NCBI GenBank assembly: GCA_964250615.1
Contig: CAXUGM010000001.1
Direction: 5' to 3' (one strand)
Length of the DNA stretch: 64,000 nucleotides
Source of the DNA: Blautia sp900556555
GTDB lineage: Bacteria > Bacillota > Clostridia > Lachnospirales > Lachnospiraceae
Positions 1 through 9,530 of this stretch are shown piece after piece. The position numbers and the translations under genes were made by a program. Below the pieces are notes generated by a model. It saw only the letters and a list, made by a program, of their open reading frames with translations, was not told the DNA's origin and did not search any database. The first letter of the stretch is position 1; the number at the start of each line of letters is the position of its first letter.

Positions 1-83
1 GAAATACCTGCTCTGAAATATCGGATTTAGGTGCTCTGAATTCCCGGAAAAAGTGCACTACTTAAATGGAATATACAAGTAGG
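1..83 (+). other. Sequence flanking first CRISPR repeat (leader end or atypical spacer)
   Basis: The window opens with GAAAT, the same five bases that end each repeat, but no repeat copy is visible in 1-83. If a repeat ended at base 5 the next spacer would be 78 bp, over twice the normal size. The stretch may instead be the leader-proximal end. A 9-base direct repeat TGCTCTGAA occurs at 9-17 and 32-40. The two readings cannot be separated from the window alone. Confidence 0.4.
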
Positions 84-1640
84 GTCACTCCCTGCGTGGG
101 AGTGTGGATTGAAATGTAGACCTGTGGGGCGAGACCGAGGGCGGTAAAAGTCACTCCCTGCGTGGGAGTGTGGATTGAAATTCAGCAAATGCGTGGATGG
201 GAAATATAAATTTGGTCACTCCCTGCGTGGGAGTGTGGATTGAAATTTTAAGATATATACTAAATTTCCAGAATGCTTTACGTCACTCCCTGCGTGGGAG
301 TGTGGATTGAAATACTTTTATAAAGCTGTTATCGAAAGGATTTGGTGAGTCACTCCCTGCGTGGGAGTGTGGATTGAAATCATCCTGTCCCATCACCTGG
401 CTTGTATCTGCCAGTCACTCCCTGCGTGGGAGTGTGGATTGAAATGCAGCAGAACTGAAAGTAAAGATGGAATTTAAGGTCACTCCCTGCGTGGGAGTGT
501 GGATTGAAATTGTTACTTCCATCCCGGATTTTCCTGCTGCCAGAGTCACTCCCTGCGTGGGAGTGTGGATTGAAATGAAATTGTATGTGGGTGACTATAT
601 GTCCCTGGACGTCACTCCCTGCGTGGGAGTGTGGATTGAAATTGTGCTGACCCATTACTGACGGCCAATGAGCAGCAATGTCACTCCCTGCGTGGGAGTG
701 TGGATTGAAATAAGAGGTCTGGCCGCTGGGAAGAGATTATCGTACGTCACTCCCTGCGTGGGAGTGTGGATTGAAATATACGTCCACCTTACCCTTCCGC
801 CTCTGCATTGATGTCACTCCCTGCGTGGGAGTGTGGATTGAAATATGCCCGCAAAAAGGGCATTTTATTTTCTTTTTCGTCACTCCCTGCGTGGGAGTGT
901 GGATTGAAATATGTATCTGGATATCATAGGGACCTGGCTGCTGTAGTCACTCCCTGCGTGGGAGTGTGGATTGAAATTAATGGTATCTGATAATCTGTGC
1001 AGTAGAACCAAAGTCACTCCCTGCGTGGGAGTGTGGATTGAAATTCCTGCTCCGGTGAATCAAATTCAAAATCGTTCAGTCACTCCCTGCGTGGGAGTGT
1101 GGATTGAAATCTTCGAAGTAAGTTGTATGGGAGTCTTTGCAGTTGTCACTCCCTGCGTGGGAGTGTGGATTGAAATATGCCCCAGCATTTTGGAAACCTG
1201 CTCTATCGGCGTCACTCCCTGCGTGGGAGTGTGGATTGAAATCTTTAAAGCATTAATAAAACGCATATCCTGAAGTGTCACTCCCTGCGTGGGAGTGTGG
1301 ATTGAAATCAAAGGAGTAGGGCAAGGAGAACACAGGAGCCAGAGTCACTCCCTGCGTGGGAGTGTGGATTGAAATGATAATGCAATTTTGATTGAGGATT
1401 TTGGAAAAATTGTCACTCCCTGCGTGGGAGTGTGGATTGAAATAGAAAGGTACTAAATTTGGTGATGCTGATATTACGTCACTCCCTGCGTGGGAGTGTG
1501 GATTGAAATGCTTGATATCCTGGTACTCTTTGTCCTCTGGTCTCGTCACTCCCTGCGTGGGAGTGTGGATTGAAATGAGGAATACGGTGTAGTTGTTGTT
1601 GCAGCTATGTCACTCCCTGTAAAAAAATCGAGGATTGAAC
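84..1640 (+). CRISPR. CRISPR array, type I-C-like repeat, 23 perfect + 1 degenerate repeat
   Basis: Twenty-three identical 32-bp repeats start at 84, 150, 215, 282, 349, 414, 479, 545, 611, 680, 746, 813, 879, 946, 1013, 1079, 1145, 1211, 1277, 1344, 1412, 1478 and 1545. Each begins GTCACTCCC and ends GGATTGAAAT, with an internal palindrome CACTCCC-TGCGT-GGGAGTG. Spacers are 32-37 bp and none looked duplicated. A last repeat at 1609 keeps the first 11 bases and GGATTGAA, but its middle is replaced by an A-rich stretch, which marks the trailer end. The repeat form and ATTGAAAT 3' end match the type I-C class, so the array should be transcribed left to right from a leader at or left of the window edge. 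No cas gene lies in the window. Confidence 0.97.
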
Positions 1641-1872
1641 ATTATTTTCGGTGTTGTTTTTCCAGTGTTCTGGATTATTCTTGCTGAACAAGACAGAATT
1701 TAGATTAGGAAGTTTATCAAAACATAAAAAGTTAATTTGCAGATGTAAAATCAAATGAAGAGGAAGAACAGCTTTTTCACAGAGGATAGTAGAGCCTAAA
1801 AAATACATTGACAAACACTTTCTAAGTGACTGTTCTTTGTAAGGTATAAAATACGGAAAAGAGGTATAAGAA
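1641..1872 (+). other. Intergenic region before MATE gene
   Basis: About 230 bases of AT-rich sequence lie between the CRISPR trailer and the next gene. A TTGACA-like box is at 1808-1813, but the best-placed -10 (TGTTCT at 1831) is weak, and the better TATAAA at 1845 is 31 bases away. A promoter is probably here but cannot be fixed. Nothing else was recognised. Confidence 0.35.
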
Positions 1873-3213
1873 ATGGAAAAAAGTGAAAATATTATGGGAA
1901 CGAAAAAGGTGATGCCCCTTTTGATTTCCATGTCTGTGCCGCCTATGATTTCCATGTTGATACAGGCTTTATACAATATTGTGGACAGTATGTATGTGGC
2001 GAGGGTAAGCGAAGATGCCCTGACCGCAGTATCTATTGCATTTCCTCTGCAGAACCTTATTATAGCAGTGTCCTGTGGATTTGGAATCGGATTAAATGCC
2101 TGTGTGGCAAGGGCATTAGGAGCAAAAGATGAGAAGGAAGTGACTTCTGCGGCTACTCATGGTTTTTTACTGAGCGGCATTCACTGGCTGCTATTTGTTT
2201 TTATGGGGGTTTTTGTGACGGGGCCTTTTTTGCAGGGTTTTACCAACAATCCCCAGGTGTATAAAATGAGTTGTGAATATACACAGATAGTTCTGTGTTT
2301 CAGCATCGGAAGTATGTATCATTTATATGCAGAAAAATTGTTTCAGGCAACAGGAAGCATGATTTTACCCATGATTTTTCAGGGCGTAGGAGCTATGTTA
2401 AATATTGTTCTGGATCCGGTCTTCATTTTTGGCTGGTTCGGAATTCCGGCAATGGGAGTCCAGGGGGCGGCTATTGCTACAGTAGCATCTCAGATTTTTG
2501 CGGCTGCTTTATCAATGGTATTTTTCCTAAAAAAATGCACGTCAGTCCGCATCTGTCTCAAAGGATTCCGCATAAAGAAAAGTATGTTATGTAAACTATA
2601 TGCTGTAGGAATTCCATCGGCAATCATGATGTCCCTGCCGTCTGTATTGGTGGCTGCTTTGAATTCTGTATTGGCTGCTTTTCAGGCTACCGCAATAGCA
2701 GTGTTTGGTCTATATATTAAGATACAGACCTTTGTATATATGCCTGCCAATGGAGTGATTCAAGGTATGAGACCGATTATGAGTTATAATTATGGTGCAG
2801 GGAACAAGAAGCGGATGAAAGAGACATTAATAGCCAGCTTAGAGGCAGCAGGTGTGATTATGGCAATAGGAACAGTGCTGTTTATGGCCTTTCCACAGAG
2901 TATTATGAAGTTATTTGATGCTAATAAAGAAATGTTGTCAATTGGGGTGCCTATGCTCCGCATGATTGCTGCCGGCTTTTTGGTTTCCACGGTAGGATGT
3001 GTACTGTCAGGGGCGTTTGAAGCATTGGGCATGGGTGTTCAGTCGCTTATTGTTTCTCTGCTTCGTCAGTTACTAATTATTATTCCTCTGTCTATGATAT
3101 TGTCTAATATTTGGGGGATTTATGGTGTCTGGATTACATTCCCAATAGCAGAACTGGCAGCAGCGGTGACAGGATGTGTTCTATATAGAAATTTCCTGCA
3201 AAAAAACAAGTAG
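1873..3213 (+). CDS. MATE family efflux transporter
   Basis: This 446-residue protein is almost entirely hydrophobic, with about 12 predicted membrane segments, the usual size of the multidrug and toxic compound extrusion family. Family features include the N-terminal PPMISMLIQALYNIVDSMYV segment and the half-repeat around residues 240-290 with a GVIQGMRPIMSYNYGAG stretch, a typical MATE signature. Such proteins export cationic drugs or metabolites using sodium or proton gradients; the substrate here cannot be told. A GAGG ribosome site lies 8 bases before the ATG. It stands alone between the CRISPR array and a sugar kinase, so context gives no substrate hint. Confidence 0.9.
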   Translation: MEKSENIMGTKKVMPLLISMSVPPMISMLIQALYNIVDSMYVARVSEDALTAVSIAFPLQNLIIAVSCGFGIGLNACVARALGAKDEKEVTSAATHGFLLSGIHWLLFVFMGVFVTGPFLQGFTNNPQVYKMSCEYTQIVLCFSIGSMYHLYAEKLFQATGSMILPMIFQGVGAMLNIVLDPVFIFGWFGIPAMGVQGAAIATVASQIFAAALSMVFFLKKCTSVRICLKGFRIKKSMLCKLYAVGIPSAIMMSLPSVLVAALNSVLAAFQATAIAVFGLYIKIQTFVYMPANGVIQGMRPIMSYNYGAGNKKRMKETLIASLEAAGVIMAIGTVLFMAFPQSIMKLFDANKEMLSIGVPMLRMIAAGFLVSTVGCVLSGAFEALGMGVQSLIVSLLRQLLIIIPLSMILSNIWGIYGVWITFPIAELAAAVTGCVLYRNFLQKNK

Positions 3214-3214
3214 C

Positions 3215-3240
3215 GTTACAACCGTACAAGTATGTATAAT
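3215..3240 (+). promoter_or_regulatory. Possible promoter of FGGY kinase
   Basis: A perfect TATAAT at 3235-3240 lies 52 bases before the kinase ATG. A GTTACA at 3215 is only 14 bases upstream, so the -35 is suboptimal. This is a weak call based on the -10 box alone. Confidence 0.35.
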
Positions 3241-3291
3241 AGTAGATAGAAGAACACGTAAAGAACATGTGTAATCAAGGAGGTTGTCTAC

Positions 3292-4893
3292 ATGAGTTTA
3301 GAAGCAAATAAAAGTACGGTAGTAAACGGAAAGGCGGTGCTTGGTATTGAACTGGGTTCCACCAGAATCAAGGCAGTTCTGGTAAATGAAAAGAACCAGC
3401 CTATTGCATCAGGAAGCCATGAGTGGGAAAATCAGCTGGTGAACAATATCTGGACTTACAGTGAGGAAGCTATCTGGGCAGGTATTCAGGACAGTTACCA
3501 GGATATGGTAAGAGACGTAAAAGAAAAATATGGTGTTCCGGTGAAAAAACTGGCGGCTATTGGATTTAGTGCCATGATGCACGGTTATATGCCATTTAAT
3601 GCAGAGGGAGAATTGCTGGTACCTTTCCGTACCTGGAGAAATACCATGACAGAAAAAGCCAGTGAAGAACTGACTGAATTGTTTCAGTACCATATTCCAC
3701 AGAGATGGAGCATTGCTCACTTGTATCAGGCAATGCTGAACCAGGAACCTCATGTGAAAGATATCACTTTTATGACAACTTTAGAGGGATATGTACACTG
3801 GAAACTTACAGGGGAGAAAGTCCTTGGAGTAGGTGAAGGTTCTGGTATGTTCCCTATTGATATGGAAATCAAAGGTTATGATAAGAAATGCCTGGCAGCA
3901 TTTGATGAACTGGCTGCACCTTACGGATTCCCATGGAAACTGGAAGAGATTCTTCCTAAAGTCCTTCTGGCAGGAGAAGAGGCAGGAAGATTAACAGAAG
4001 AAGGTGCGAAACTGCTGGATACAACAGGAGAATTAGAGGCAGGTATTCCATTCTGTCCTCCGGAAGGTGATGCGGGAACTGGTATGGTAGCTACGAACAG
4101 CATTGCAAAACGCACAGGAAATGTATCTGCCGGTACTTCTGTATTTTCTATGGTTGTTCTGGAAAAACCATTATCCAAGGTTTATCCGGAAATCGACCTT
4201 GTTACTACACCTACAGGAAATCTGGTAGCTATGGTGCATTGCAATAACTGTACCTCTGACTTAAATGCCTGGGTGAACCTATTTAAGGAATTTGCTGAAG
4301 CTATGGGTATGAAAGTAGATATGAACCAGTTGTTTGGTACTCTTTATCGCAAGGCAATGGAAGGCGATGCTGACTGCGGCGGGCTTTTGGCTTACAATTA
4401 TTTCTCAGGCGAGCATATCACAGGCTTTGAAGAAGGCCGTCCTATGTTTGTGCGTACACCAGAGAGCAAGTTCAACCTAGCAAACTTCATGAGAGTAAAC
4501 TTGTTCACATCTTTAGGAGCATTAAAAACAGGTATGGACATTCTTCTGAAAGAGGAAGGCGTGAAGCTGGATAAAATTCTGGGTCATGGAGGATTATTTA
4601 AGACGAAAGGTGTTGGACAGAATCTTCTTGCGGGTGCAATCAATACCCCTGTTTCTGTGATGGAGACAGCAGGAGAAGGCGGTGCATGGGGAATAGCAGT
4701 GCTGGCATCCTATCTGGTAAATAAAGAAGAAGGAGAATCTTTGGAAGATTACCTGAATAACAAAGTGTTTGCAGGACAGGAAGGTGAAGAAGTTCAGCCT
4801 GATGAAAGAGATGTCCAGGGCTTTGATGAATTTATGGTAAGATACAAAGATGGTCTTGCTATTGAGAGAGCAGCAGTGGAACATTTAAAATAA
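3292..4893 (+). CDS. FGGY-family carbohydrate kinase
   Basis: Of 533 residues, the N-terminal actin-like fold begins with the phosphate-1 loop GIELGSTRIKAVLV (about residues 18-31) and the C-terminal half carries GHGGLFKTKG and GEGGAWGIAVLASY, as in FGGY sugar kinases. The length and the long N-terminal leader resemble the roughly 530-residue ribulokinase/xylulokinase-like branch known from gut bacteria more than the 500-residue XylB. The expected role is ATP-dependent phosphorylation of a ketopentose or related sugar in the cytoplasm. No isomerase or epimerase gene is adjacent, so the substrate is open. A very strong AAGGAGG site precedes the ATG and an intrinsic terminator follows, so it is probably monocistronic. 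Confidence 0.85.
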   Translation: MSLEANKSTVVNGKAVLGIELGSTRIKAVLVNEKNQPIASGSHEWENQLVNNIWTYSEEAIWAGIQDSYQDMVRDVKEKYGVPVKKLAAIGFSAMMHGYMPFNAEGELLVPFRTWRNTMTEKASEELTELFQYHIPQRWSIAHLYQAMLNQEPHVKDITFMTTLEGYVHWKLTGEKVLGVGEGSGMFPIDMEIKGYDKKCLAAFDELAAPYGFPWKLEEILPKVLLAGEEAGRLTEEGAKLLDTTGELEAGIPFCPPEGDAGTGMVATNSIAKRTGNVSAGTSVFSMVVLEKPLSKVYPEIDLVTTPTGNLVAMVHCNNCTSDLNAWVNLFKEFAEAMGMKVDMNQLFGTLYRKAMEGDADCGGLLAYNYFSGEHITGFEEGRPMFVRTPESKFNLANFMRVNLFTSLGALKTGMDILLKEEGVKLDKILGHGGLFKTKGVGQNLLAGAINTPVSVMETAGEGGAWGIAVLASYLVNKEEGESLEDYLNNKVFAGQEGEEVQPDERDVQGFDEFMVRYKDGLAIERAAVEHLK

Positions 4894-4913
4894 GAATATA
4901 AAAATAAAAAGCG

Positions 4914-4954
4914 AGGATGTGGTGTGTATGAATTTTTGCACCACATCCTTTTTG
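4914..4954 (+). terminator. Intrinsic terminator after FGGY kinase
   Basis: An 11-bp perfect stem (AGGATGTGGTG, 4914-4924, with CACCACATCCT, 4939-4949) is followed by a T run at 4948-4953. Confidence 0.9.
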
Positions 4955-5189
4955 TTATTCGCTTATTAATCGTCTTGTACATGAAAAAAGTAACAGAATC
5001 TAAAAAAAATAACAGAAAAAGATAAAATAACAATAATTTTTTTGTGAGGGATATATAAAAAGTAATAGAAATAGGCAAATAATTCATTTATGAAAAATCG
5101 GCTTTCTGATAACCTATAACTACAAGAGAACAGCCCCTGCCAAGGGGTAGGTAAAGAAACTATAAATAAAGAAAGAAGGAGTGCAGTAC
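4955..5189 (+). other. Upstream region of the uronide transport operon
   Basis: This AT-rich region must hold the promoter for the operon starting at 5190, but no good -35/-10 pair could be fixed. A TATAAC at 5115-5120 is the best -10 candidate. A small stem CCCCT/AGGGG (5134-5138, 5143-5147) lies in the leader. No gene was recognised. Confidence 0.35.
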
Positions 5190-6485
5190 ATGAAAGCAAG
5201 AAAAGCAATTGCAATGGGTCTTATCGCTGCTATGTCAGTAGGAGTTCTGGCAGGCTGTGGCGGAGACAAGAAAGAAGAAGGAAAAGAAACAGCAGACGGA
5301 AAACAGAAACTGACAATTTCCACATGGGACAATGACACATCACCACAGTTTAAAGCAGCTGTAGAAGTATTTAAGGAAAAACATCCGGACGTAGAAATCG
5401 AATACATTGATACAGCAGCAAATGAGTATAACAACAAATTAACCGTTATGCTGGCTGGCGGTGACCCGGACCCAGACGTTATCTTCGTAAAAGATATGGG
5501 AACACAGTTAAGCATGCAGCAGAAAGGTCAGATTGCTTGTCTTGACGAATACATCGAAAAAGACAAATTAGACTTATCTGTATATAACGGAACAGCAGAA
5601 GACCTGCAGATTGATGGTTCTTCTTACACACTGCCATACCGTTCTGACTGGTACGTTCTGTATTACAACAAAGATATCTTTGATAAAGCAAACGTTCCTT
5701 ATCCAAGCAATGATATGACATGGGATGAATACGAAGAATTAGCACGTAAAATGACAACAGGTGAAGGAAACGAAAAAGTTTTCGGAACTCACAACCATAT
5801 GTGGATGGCTTTAGTATGTAACTGGGCAATTCAGGATGGAAAAAATACTTTAGTATCTGATGATTACAGCTTCTTAAAACCAGCTTATGAGCAGGCACTG
5901 CGTATGCAGAAACATGGAATCATCCAGGATTACGCAACAATCAAAACAGGTAACTTACATTACTCCAGCGTATTTGAACAGCAGCAGTGTGCTATGATGC
6001 CAATGGGAACATGGTTTATCGCAAACCTGATTCAGGCTGACAAAGCAGGTGAACTTGGATTTAACTGGGGATTTGCAACCATTCCTCATCCAGAAGGAGT
6101 AGAAGCAGGAAACAGCGTTGGTGCTGTTACACCAGTTGCAATCAATGCAAACTCTGATCAGAAAGATTTGGCTTGGGAATTTATCAAATGTGCAACAAGC
6201 GAAGAAACAGCAGAAAAATTAGCAGAGCAGGGTATCCTTACTGTTATCCAGAATGACACTATTATGGGAAAAGTTACATCTGTAGAAGGCTTCCCAGAAG
6301 GATGTGCGGAAGCACTTGAATTAAAGGGAATGGTATTCGACAGACCGCTGGATAAGAACATTGAAAAAATCCGTAAAGCAGTAGAAGAAGAACATGACTT
6401 AATTATGATTGGTGAAGAAAGTATTGATGACGGAATCAAGAACATGACAGACCGTGTAAAAGAAATCCGTGACGCCAATCCGTGA
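5190..6485 (+). CDS. Sugar ABC transporter substrate-binding lipoprotein (CUT1)
   Basis: The 431-residue precursor starts with a lipoprotein signal peptide (positive start, hydrophobic core, lipobox LAGC, Cys about residue 22), then a charged linker and a family-1 solute-binding domain beginning KLTISTWDNDTSPQF. It should capture an oligosaccharide outside the membrane for the two permeases downstream. The ATG at 5190 is chosen over an in-frame GTG at 5181 because GGAG (5178-5181) overlaps that GTG and sits 8 bases before the ATG. It heads an operon with permeases, a GH88 hydrolase and two sulfatases, so a sulfated unsaturated uronic disaccharide is the inferred ligand. Many codons are of the optimal type, consistent with high expression. 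Confidence 0.9.
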   Translation: MKARKAIAMGLIAAMSVGVLAGCGGDKKEEGKETADGKQKLTISTWDNDTSPQFKAAVEVFKEKHPDVEIEYIDTAANEYNNKLTVMLAGGDPDPDVIFVKDMGTQLSMQQKGQIACLDEYIEKDKLDLSVYNGTAEDLQIDGSSYTLPYRSDWYVLYYNKDIFDKANVPYPSNDMTWDEYEELARKMTTGEGNEKVFGTHNHMWMALVCNWAIQDGKNTLVSDDYSFLKPAYEQALRMQKHGIIQDYATIKTGNLHYSSVFEQQQCAMMPMGTWFIANLIQADKAGELGFNWGFATIPHPEGVEAGNSVGAVTPVAINANSDQKDLAWEFIKCATSEETAEKLAEQGILTVIQNDTIMGKVTSVEGFPEGCAEALELKGMVFDRPLDKNIEKIRKAVEEEHDLIMIGEESIDDGIKNMTDRVKEIRDANP

Positions 6486-6504
6486 TAAAAGAAAACAGCA
6501 AGGG

Positions 6505-6549
6505 ACAGGGCTTTCTGAATGTAAATAAAACGCAGACAGAAAGCCCTGT
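6505..6549 (+). promoter_or_regulatory. Intergenic stem-loop between binding protein and permeases
   Basis: A 13-bp perfect stem (ACAGGGCTTTCTG at 6505-6517 with its complement at 6537-6549) has no T run after it. It is more likely an mRNA-processing or 3'-stabilising hairpin, or a partial terminator, keeping binding-protein mRNA more abundant than permease mRNA. Confidence 0.7.
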
Positions 6550-6573
6550 GTTCTGGAAAAGGAGAAAAAGGTT

Positions 6574-7476
6574 ATGGCATTAACACCAAAGCAAAAAAGA
6601 ACCGTAAAGAGTAACCTGATTGGATACTCATTTATTTTACCAAACTTTGTAGGATATTTTCTGTTTATCTTCGTTCCTGTAGTATTTTCCTTTGTATTAA
6701 GCGTTATGGAGTGGAACGGCTCCGCAAACACACCTATGAAGTTTGTAGGATTTGATAACTTTGTAAGACTTACCGGTGACTCTACCTTTAAGATGGCAGT
6801 AGGACATACTTTCTACTATGCAATCTTTACCGTGCCGCTGACTGTAGCGGCAGCTCTTCTGATCGCAGTCCTTCTGAACAGCAAAATCAAAGGTATTGTT
6901 ATTTACCGTACAGCATTTTTCTTCCCATACATTGCTTCTCTGGTTGCAGTAGGTGCTGTATGGAACATGCTTTTCATGAAAGATGTAGGACCAATCAATG
7001 AGTTTTTAAGAACCATCGGAATTTCCAATCCTCCGGGATGGGTAGCATCTGTAAAATGGGCAATGCCTGCAATCATCATTGTCAGTGTATGGAAATACAT
7101 GGGTTACTACATGATCGTATATCTGGCAGCATTACAGGGTATCTCAAAAGAAATGTATGAAGCAGCCAGCCTTGATGGTGCTACAGGATGGAAAAAATTA
7201 AGATATATCACCATTCCTATGCTGAAACCAACCACATTCTTTGTTGTTATCATGCTGACCATTCAGTGTTTCAAAGTATTCGATCTGATTTACATTATGA
7301 CAGGCGGTGGTCCTGGCCGTGCAACTCAGGTTATGGTAAATCATATTTACGATGCAGCGTTTACAAACTTTGAATTCGGATATGCAAGTGCAAGTGCTAT
7401 TGTACTCTTTGCTATTGTACTTGTCATTACACTGATTCAGTTCAGAGGCGAGAAGAAATTCACAGAGTGGATGTAA
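6574..7476 (+). CDS. Sugar ABC transporter permease (MalF/UgpA type)
   Basis: This 300-residue integral membrane protein has about six transmembrane helices and the EAA loop EMYEAASLDGATGWKKLRYITIPML near residues 190-215, which docks the ATPase. Family and size match the first permease of CUT1 sugar importers. It is followed after 12 bases by the partner permease. No ATPase gene is present in the operon; in Firmicutes such systems usually borrow a shared MsmX/MsiK-type ATPase encoded elsewhere (established knowledge). Confidence 0.92.
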   Translation: MALTPKQKRTVKSNLIGYSFILPNFVGYFLFIFVPVVFSFVLSVMEWNGSANTPMKFVGFDNFVRLTGDSTFKMAVGHTFYYAIFTVPLTVAAALLIAVLLNSKIKGIVIYRTAFFFPYIASLVAVGAVWNMLFMKDVGPINEFLRTIGISNPPGWVASVKWAMPAIIIVSVWKYMGYYMIVYLAALQGISKEMYEAASLDGATGWKKLRYITIPMLKPTTFFVVIMLTIQCFKVFDLIYIMTGGGPGRATQVMVNHIYDAAFTNFEFGYASASAIVLFAIVLVITLIQFRGEKKFTEWM

Positions 7477-7488
7477 AGGGGTGACAGT

Positions 7489-8313
7489 ATGAAATCAGAA
7501 AAAAGAAAAAAAGTACTTATTTATGTGGGTTTAACCTTCCTGGCAGTGCTGATGGCAGTTCCGTTTTACTGGATGCTGATCTCTTCTGTCAAACTGAATA
7601 AAGATGTATTTAGTATTCCAATGGAATGGATTCCAAGAAGCTTCCATTTTGAAAACTATCAGGAAATCTGGGAAAAGATTCCTCTGCTTACTTTCTTTAA
7701 GAACAGTACAAAACTGACTGTGATCACAACCATCATCCAGTTAGCAACAAGCTGTTTCGCAGCTTACGGATTCGCAAAACTGGAGTTTAAAGGAAGAGAC
7801 TTCCTGTTCCTTGCTTATGTAACAACAATCGCTGTTCCATGGCAGGTATATATGGTTCCTCAGTTTACTATGATGTCCAAATTTGGTTTAAACAACACAC
7901 ATGTTGGTCTGATTATGCTTCATGCTTTCAGTGCCTTCGGTGTATTCCTTATGAGACAGTTCTTCCTGAGTGTTCCGAAGGAACTTTCAGAAGCAGCCAG
8001 AATCGACGGTCTGGGTGAGTATGGAATCTTTGCAAGAGTGGTACTGCCTCTGGCAAAACCAGGTATTGCAACACTGACAATCTTTACTTTCGTAAACGTA
8101 TGGAATGACTTCATGGGTCCACTTATTTACTTAAACAGTACAGAGTTAAAGACTATTCAGTTAGGTATCCGTATGTTCATTTCTCAGTATGCAGCTGACT
8201 ACGCACTGATCATGGCAGCATCTGTATGTGCATTGATTCCTGTAGTAATCATCTTCATTGCATGTCAGAAGTTCTTCGTAGAAGGTGTTGCTGCAAGTGG
8301 TATTAAAGGCTGA
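7489..8313 (+). CDS. Sugar ABC transporter permease (MalG/UgpE type)
   Basis: This 274-residue membrane protein, the second CUT1 permease, has an N-terminal helix at residues 9-29 and the EAA loop ELSEAARIDGLGEYGIFARVVLPLAKP in the C-terminal half. It forms the translocation pore with the product of the gene immediately upstream. GGGGTGA in the 12-base gap is the ribosome site. It is 26 bases ahead of the GH88 gene, so import and hydrolysis are co-expressed. Confidence 0.92.
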   Translation: MKSEKRKKVLIYVGLTFLAVLMAVPFYWMLISSVKLNKDVFSIPMEWIPRSFHFENYQEIWEKIPLLTFFKNSTKLTVITTIIQLATSCFAAYGFAKLEFKGRDFLFLAYVTTIAVPWQVYMVPQFTMMSKFGLNNTHVGLIMLHAFSAFGVFLMRQFFLSVPKELSEAARIDGLGEYGIFARVVLPLAKPGIATLTIFTFVNVWNDFMGPLIYLNSTELKTIQLGIRMFISQYAADYALIMAASVCALIPVVIIFIACQKFFVEGVAASGIKG

Positions 8314-8339
8314 TATTTGAGAAAATCAGGAGGACAGAT

Positions 8340-9518
8340 ATGGCACAGACATTTGAAAATCTTCAGAAGTACCCAGGTACTTCTGAGGATATGATTCAGA
8401 AGGCAATCGCACAGGCGACAGAAATTGTTAAGGGAAATCTGGCAGATTTCACAGACTTTTTCCAGTCTCCGAATACAGAAAACGGTTTTTACTGGCAGAC
8501 AGAAAACGTAGAATGGACTACAGGTTTCTGGACCGGTGTAGTATGGCTGGCATATGAACTGACAAAAGATGAGGCCTTTAAGAAAACAGGAGAAATTCAT
8601 GTAGATAGTTTTCTGAACCGTATTGAGAAGAAAATTGATGTGAATTACCATGATATGGGATTCTTATACAGCCTTTCCTGTGTAGCAGCTTATAAGCTAT
8701 GCCAGAATGAAAATGGAAAAAAAGCTGCTATTATGGCAGCAGATCATCTTCTCACAAGATATAGAGAAAATGGTGAATTTATCCAGGCATGGGGAAATGT
8801 AGGTGATCCGAAAGATTACAGACTGATCATTGACTGCCTGTTAAACCTGCCGCTTCTTTACTGGGCAACAGAGGTAACAGGCAATCCGGAGTATGCCGAC
8901 AAAGCATGCCGTCATATTCATACAGCTATGCAGTGTGTGCTTCGTGAAGACCATTCCACCTATCATACCTATTATATTGATCCGGAGACAGGAAAACCTT
9001 CTTATGGCGTAACCCATCAGGGAAACAGGAACGGTTCTGCCTGGGCACGCGGACAGGCATGGGGTGTGTACGGTGTTGCACTTAGCTACCGTTACCAGAA
9101 AAATCCGGAATATATTCAGATGTTCAGAGATGTAACGGATTATTTTATTGAGCATTTACCAGAGGATTTGATTCCATACTGGGATTTCGATTTTGATACA
9201 GGAAGTACAGAGCCAAGAGATTCTTCTTCCTCAGCAATTGTAATCTGCGGAATCTACGAAATGCTTCCATATCTTGAAAAAGAAGAGGCAGAGAAATACC
9301 GTATGGCAGCAGATAAGATGCTGTGTGCATTGATTGAAAAATGTGCAGTAAAATCAAGAGAAGAATCTAACGGACTTCTTCTTCACGGAACTTATGCAAG
9401 AAGTTCTGAAGAAAACACCTGCAAAAACCGGGGTGTTGATGAATGTAATACCTGGGGCGACTATTATTATTTAGAAGCTCTCAGGAGAAGATGGGGTGAA
9501 TGGGACCCATATTGGTAA
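8340..9518 (+). CDS. GH88 unsaturated glucuronyl hydrolase
   Basis: This 392-residue protein matches family GH88, which hydrates the 4,5-double bond of the unsaturated uronic acid left by polysaccharide lyases and so releases it from the disaccharide. The two catalytic aspartates appear as D105 in HDMGF and D165 in LIIDCLLNLPLLYW; their 60-residue spacing matches D88/D149 of the characterised Bacillus enzyme. Other family stretches are WTTGFWTGVVWLAYE and WARGQAWGVYG. There is no signal peptide, so it acts in the cytoplasm on imported disaccharide. Downstream sulfatases point to glycosaminoglycan or sulfated ulvan-like fragments; the lyase is not in the window. Confidence 0.92.
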   Translation: MAQTFENLQKYPGTSEDMIQKAIAQATEIVKGNLADFTDFFQSPNTENGFYWQTENVEWTTGFWTGVVWLAYELTKDEAFKKTGEIHVDSFLNRIEKKIDVNYHDMGFLYSLSCVAAYKLCQNENGKKAAIMAADHLLTRYRENGEFIQAWGNVGDPKDYRLIIDCLLNLPLLYWATEVTGNPEYADKACRHIHTAMQCVLREDHSTYHTYYIDPETGKPSYGVTHQGNRNGSAWARGQAWGVYGVALSYRYQKNPEYIQMFRDVTDYFIEHLPEDLIPYWDFDFDTGSTEPRDSSSSAIVICGIYEMLPYLEKEEAEKYRMAADKMLCALIEKCAVKSREESNGLLLHGTYARSSEENTCKNRGVDECNTWGDYYYLEALRRRWGEWDPYW

Positions 9519-9530
9519 GGAGGAAGAACA

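Noticed and set aside
380..1549. Several open frames across the CRISPR array on both strands, rich in repeated VTPCVGVWIE or HSHAGSD peptides
   Set aside because: They are translations of the identical DNA repeats; none has a ribosome site or coding character.
1..1640. A CRISPR-Cas operon in the window
   Set aside because: No cas gene is encoded between the array and the MATE gene; any cas genes must lie outside the left edge.
1808..1850. Promoter using TTGACA at 1808 and TATAAA at 1845
   Set aside because: The 31-base spacing is too long for a sigma-A promoter, so no definite call was made.
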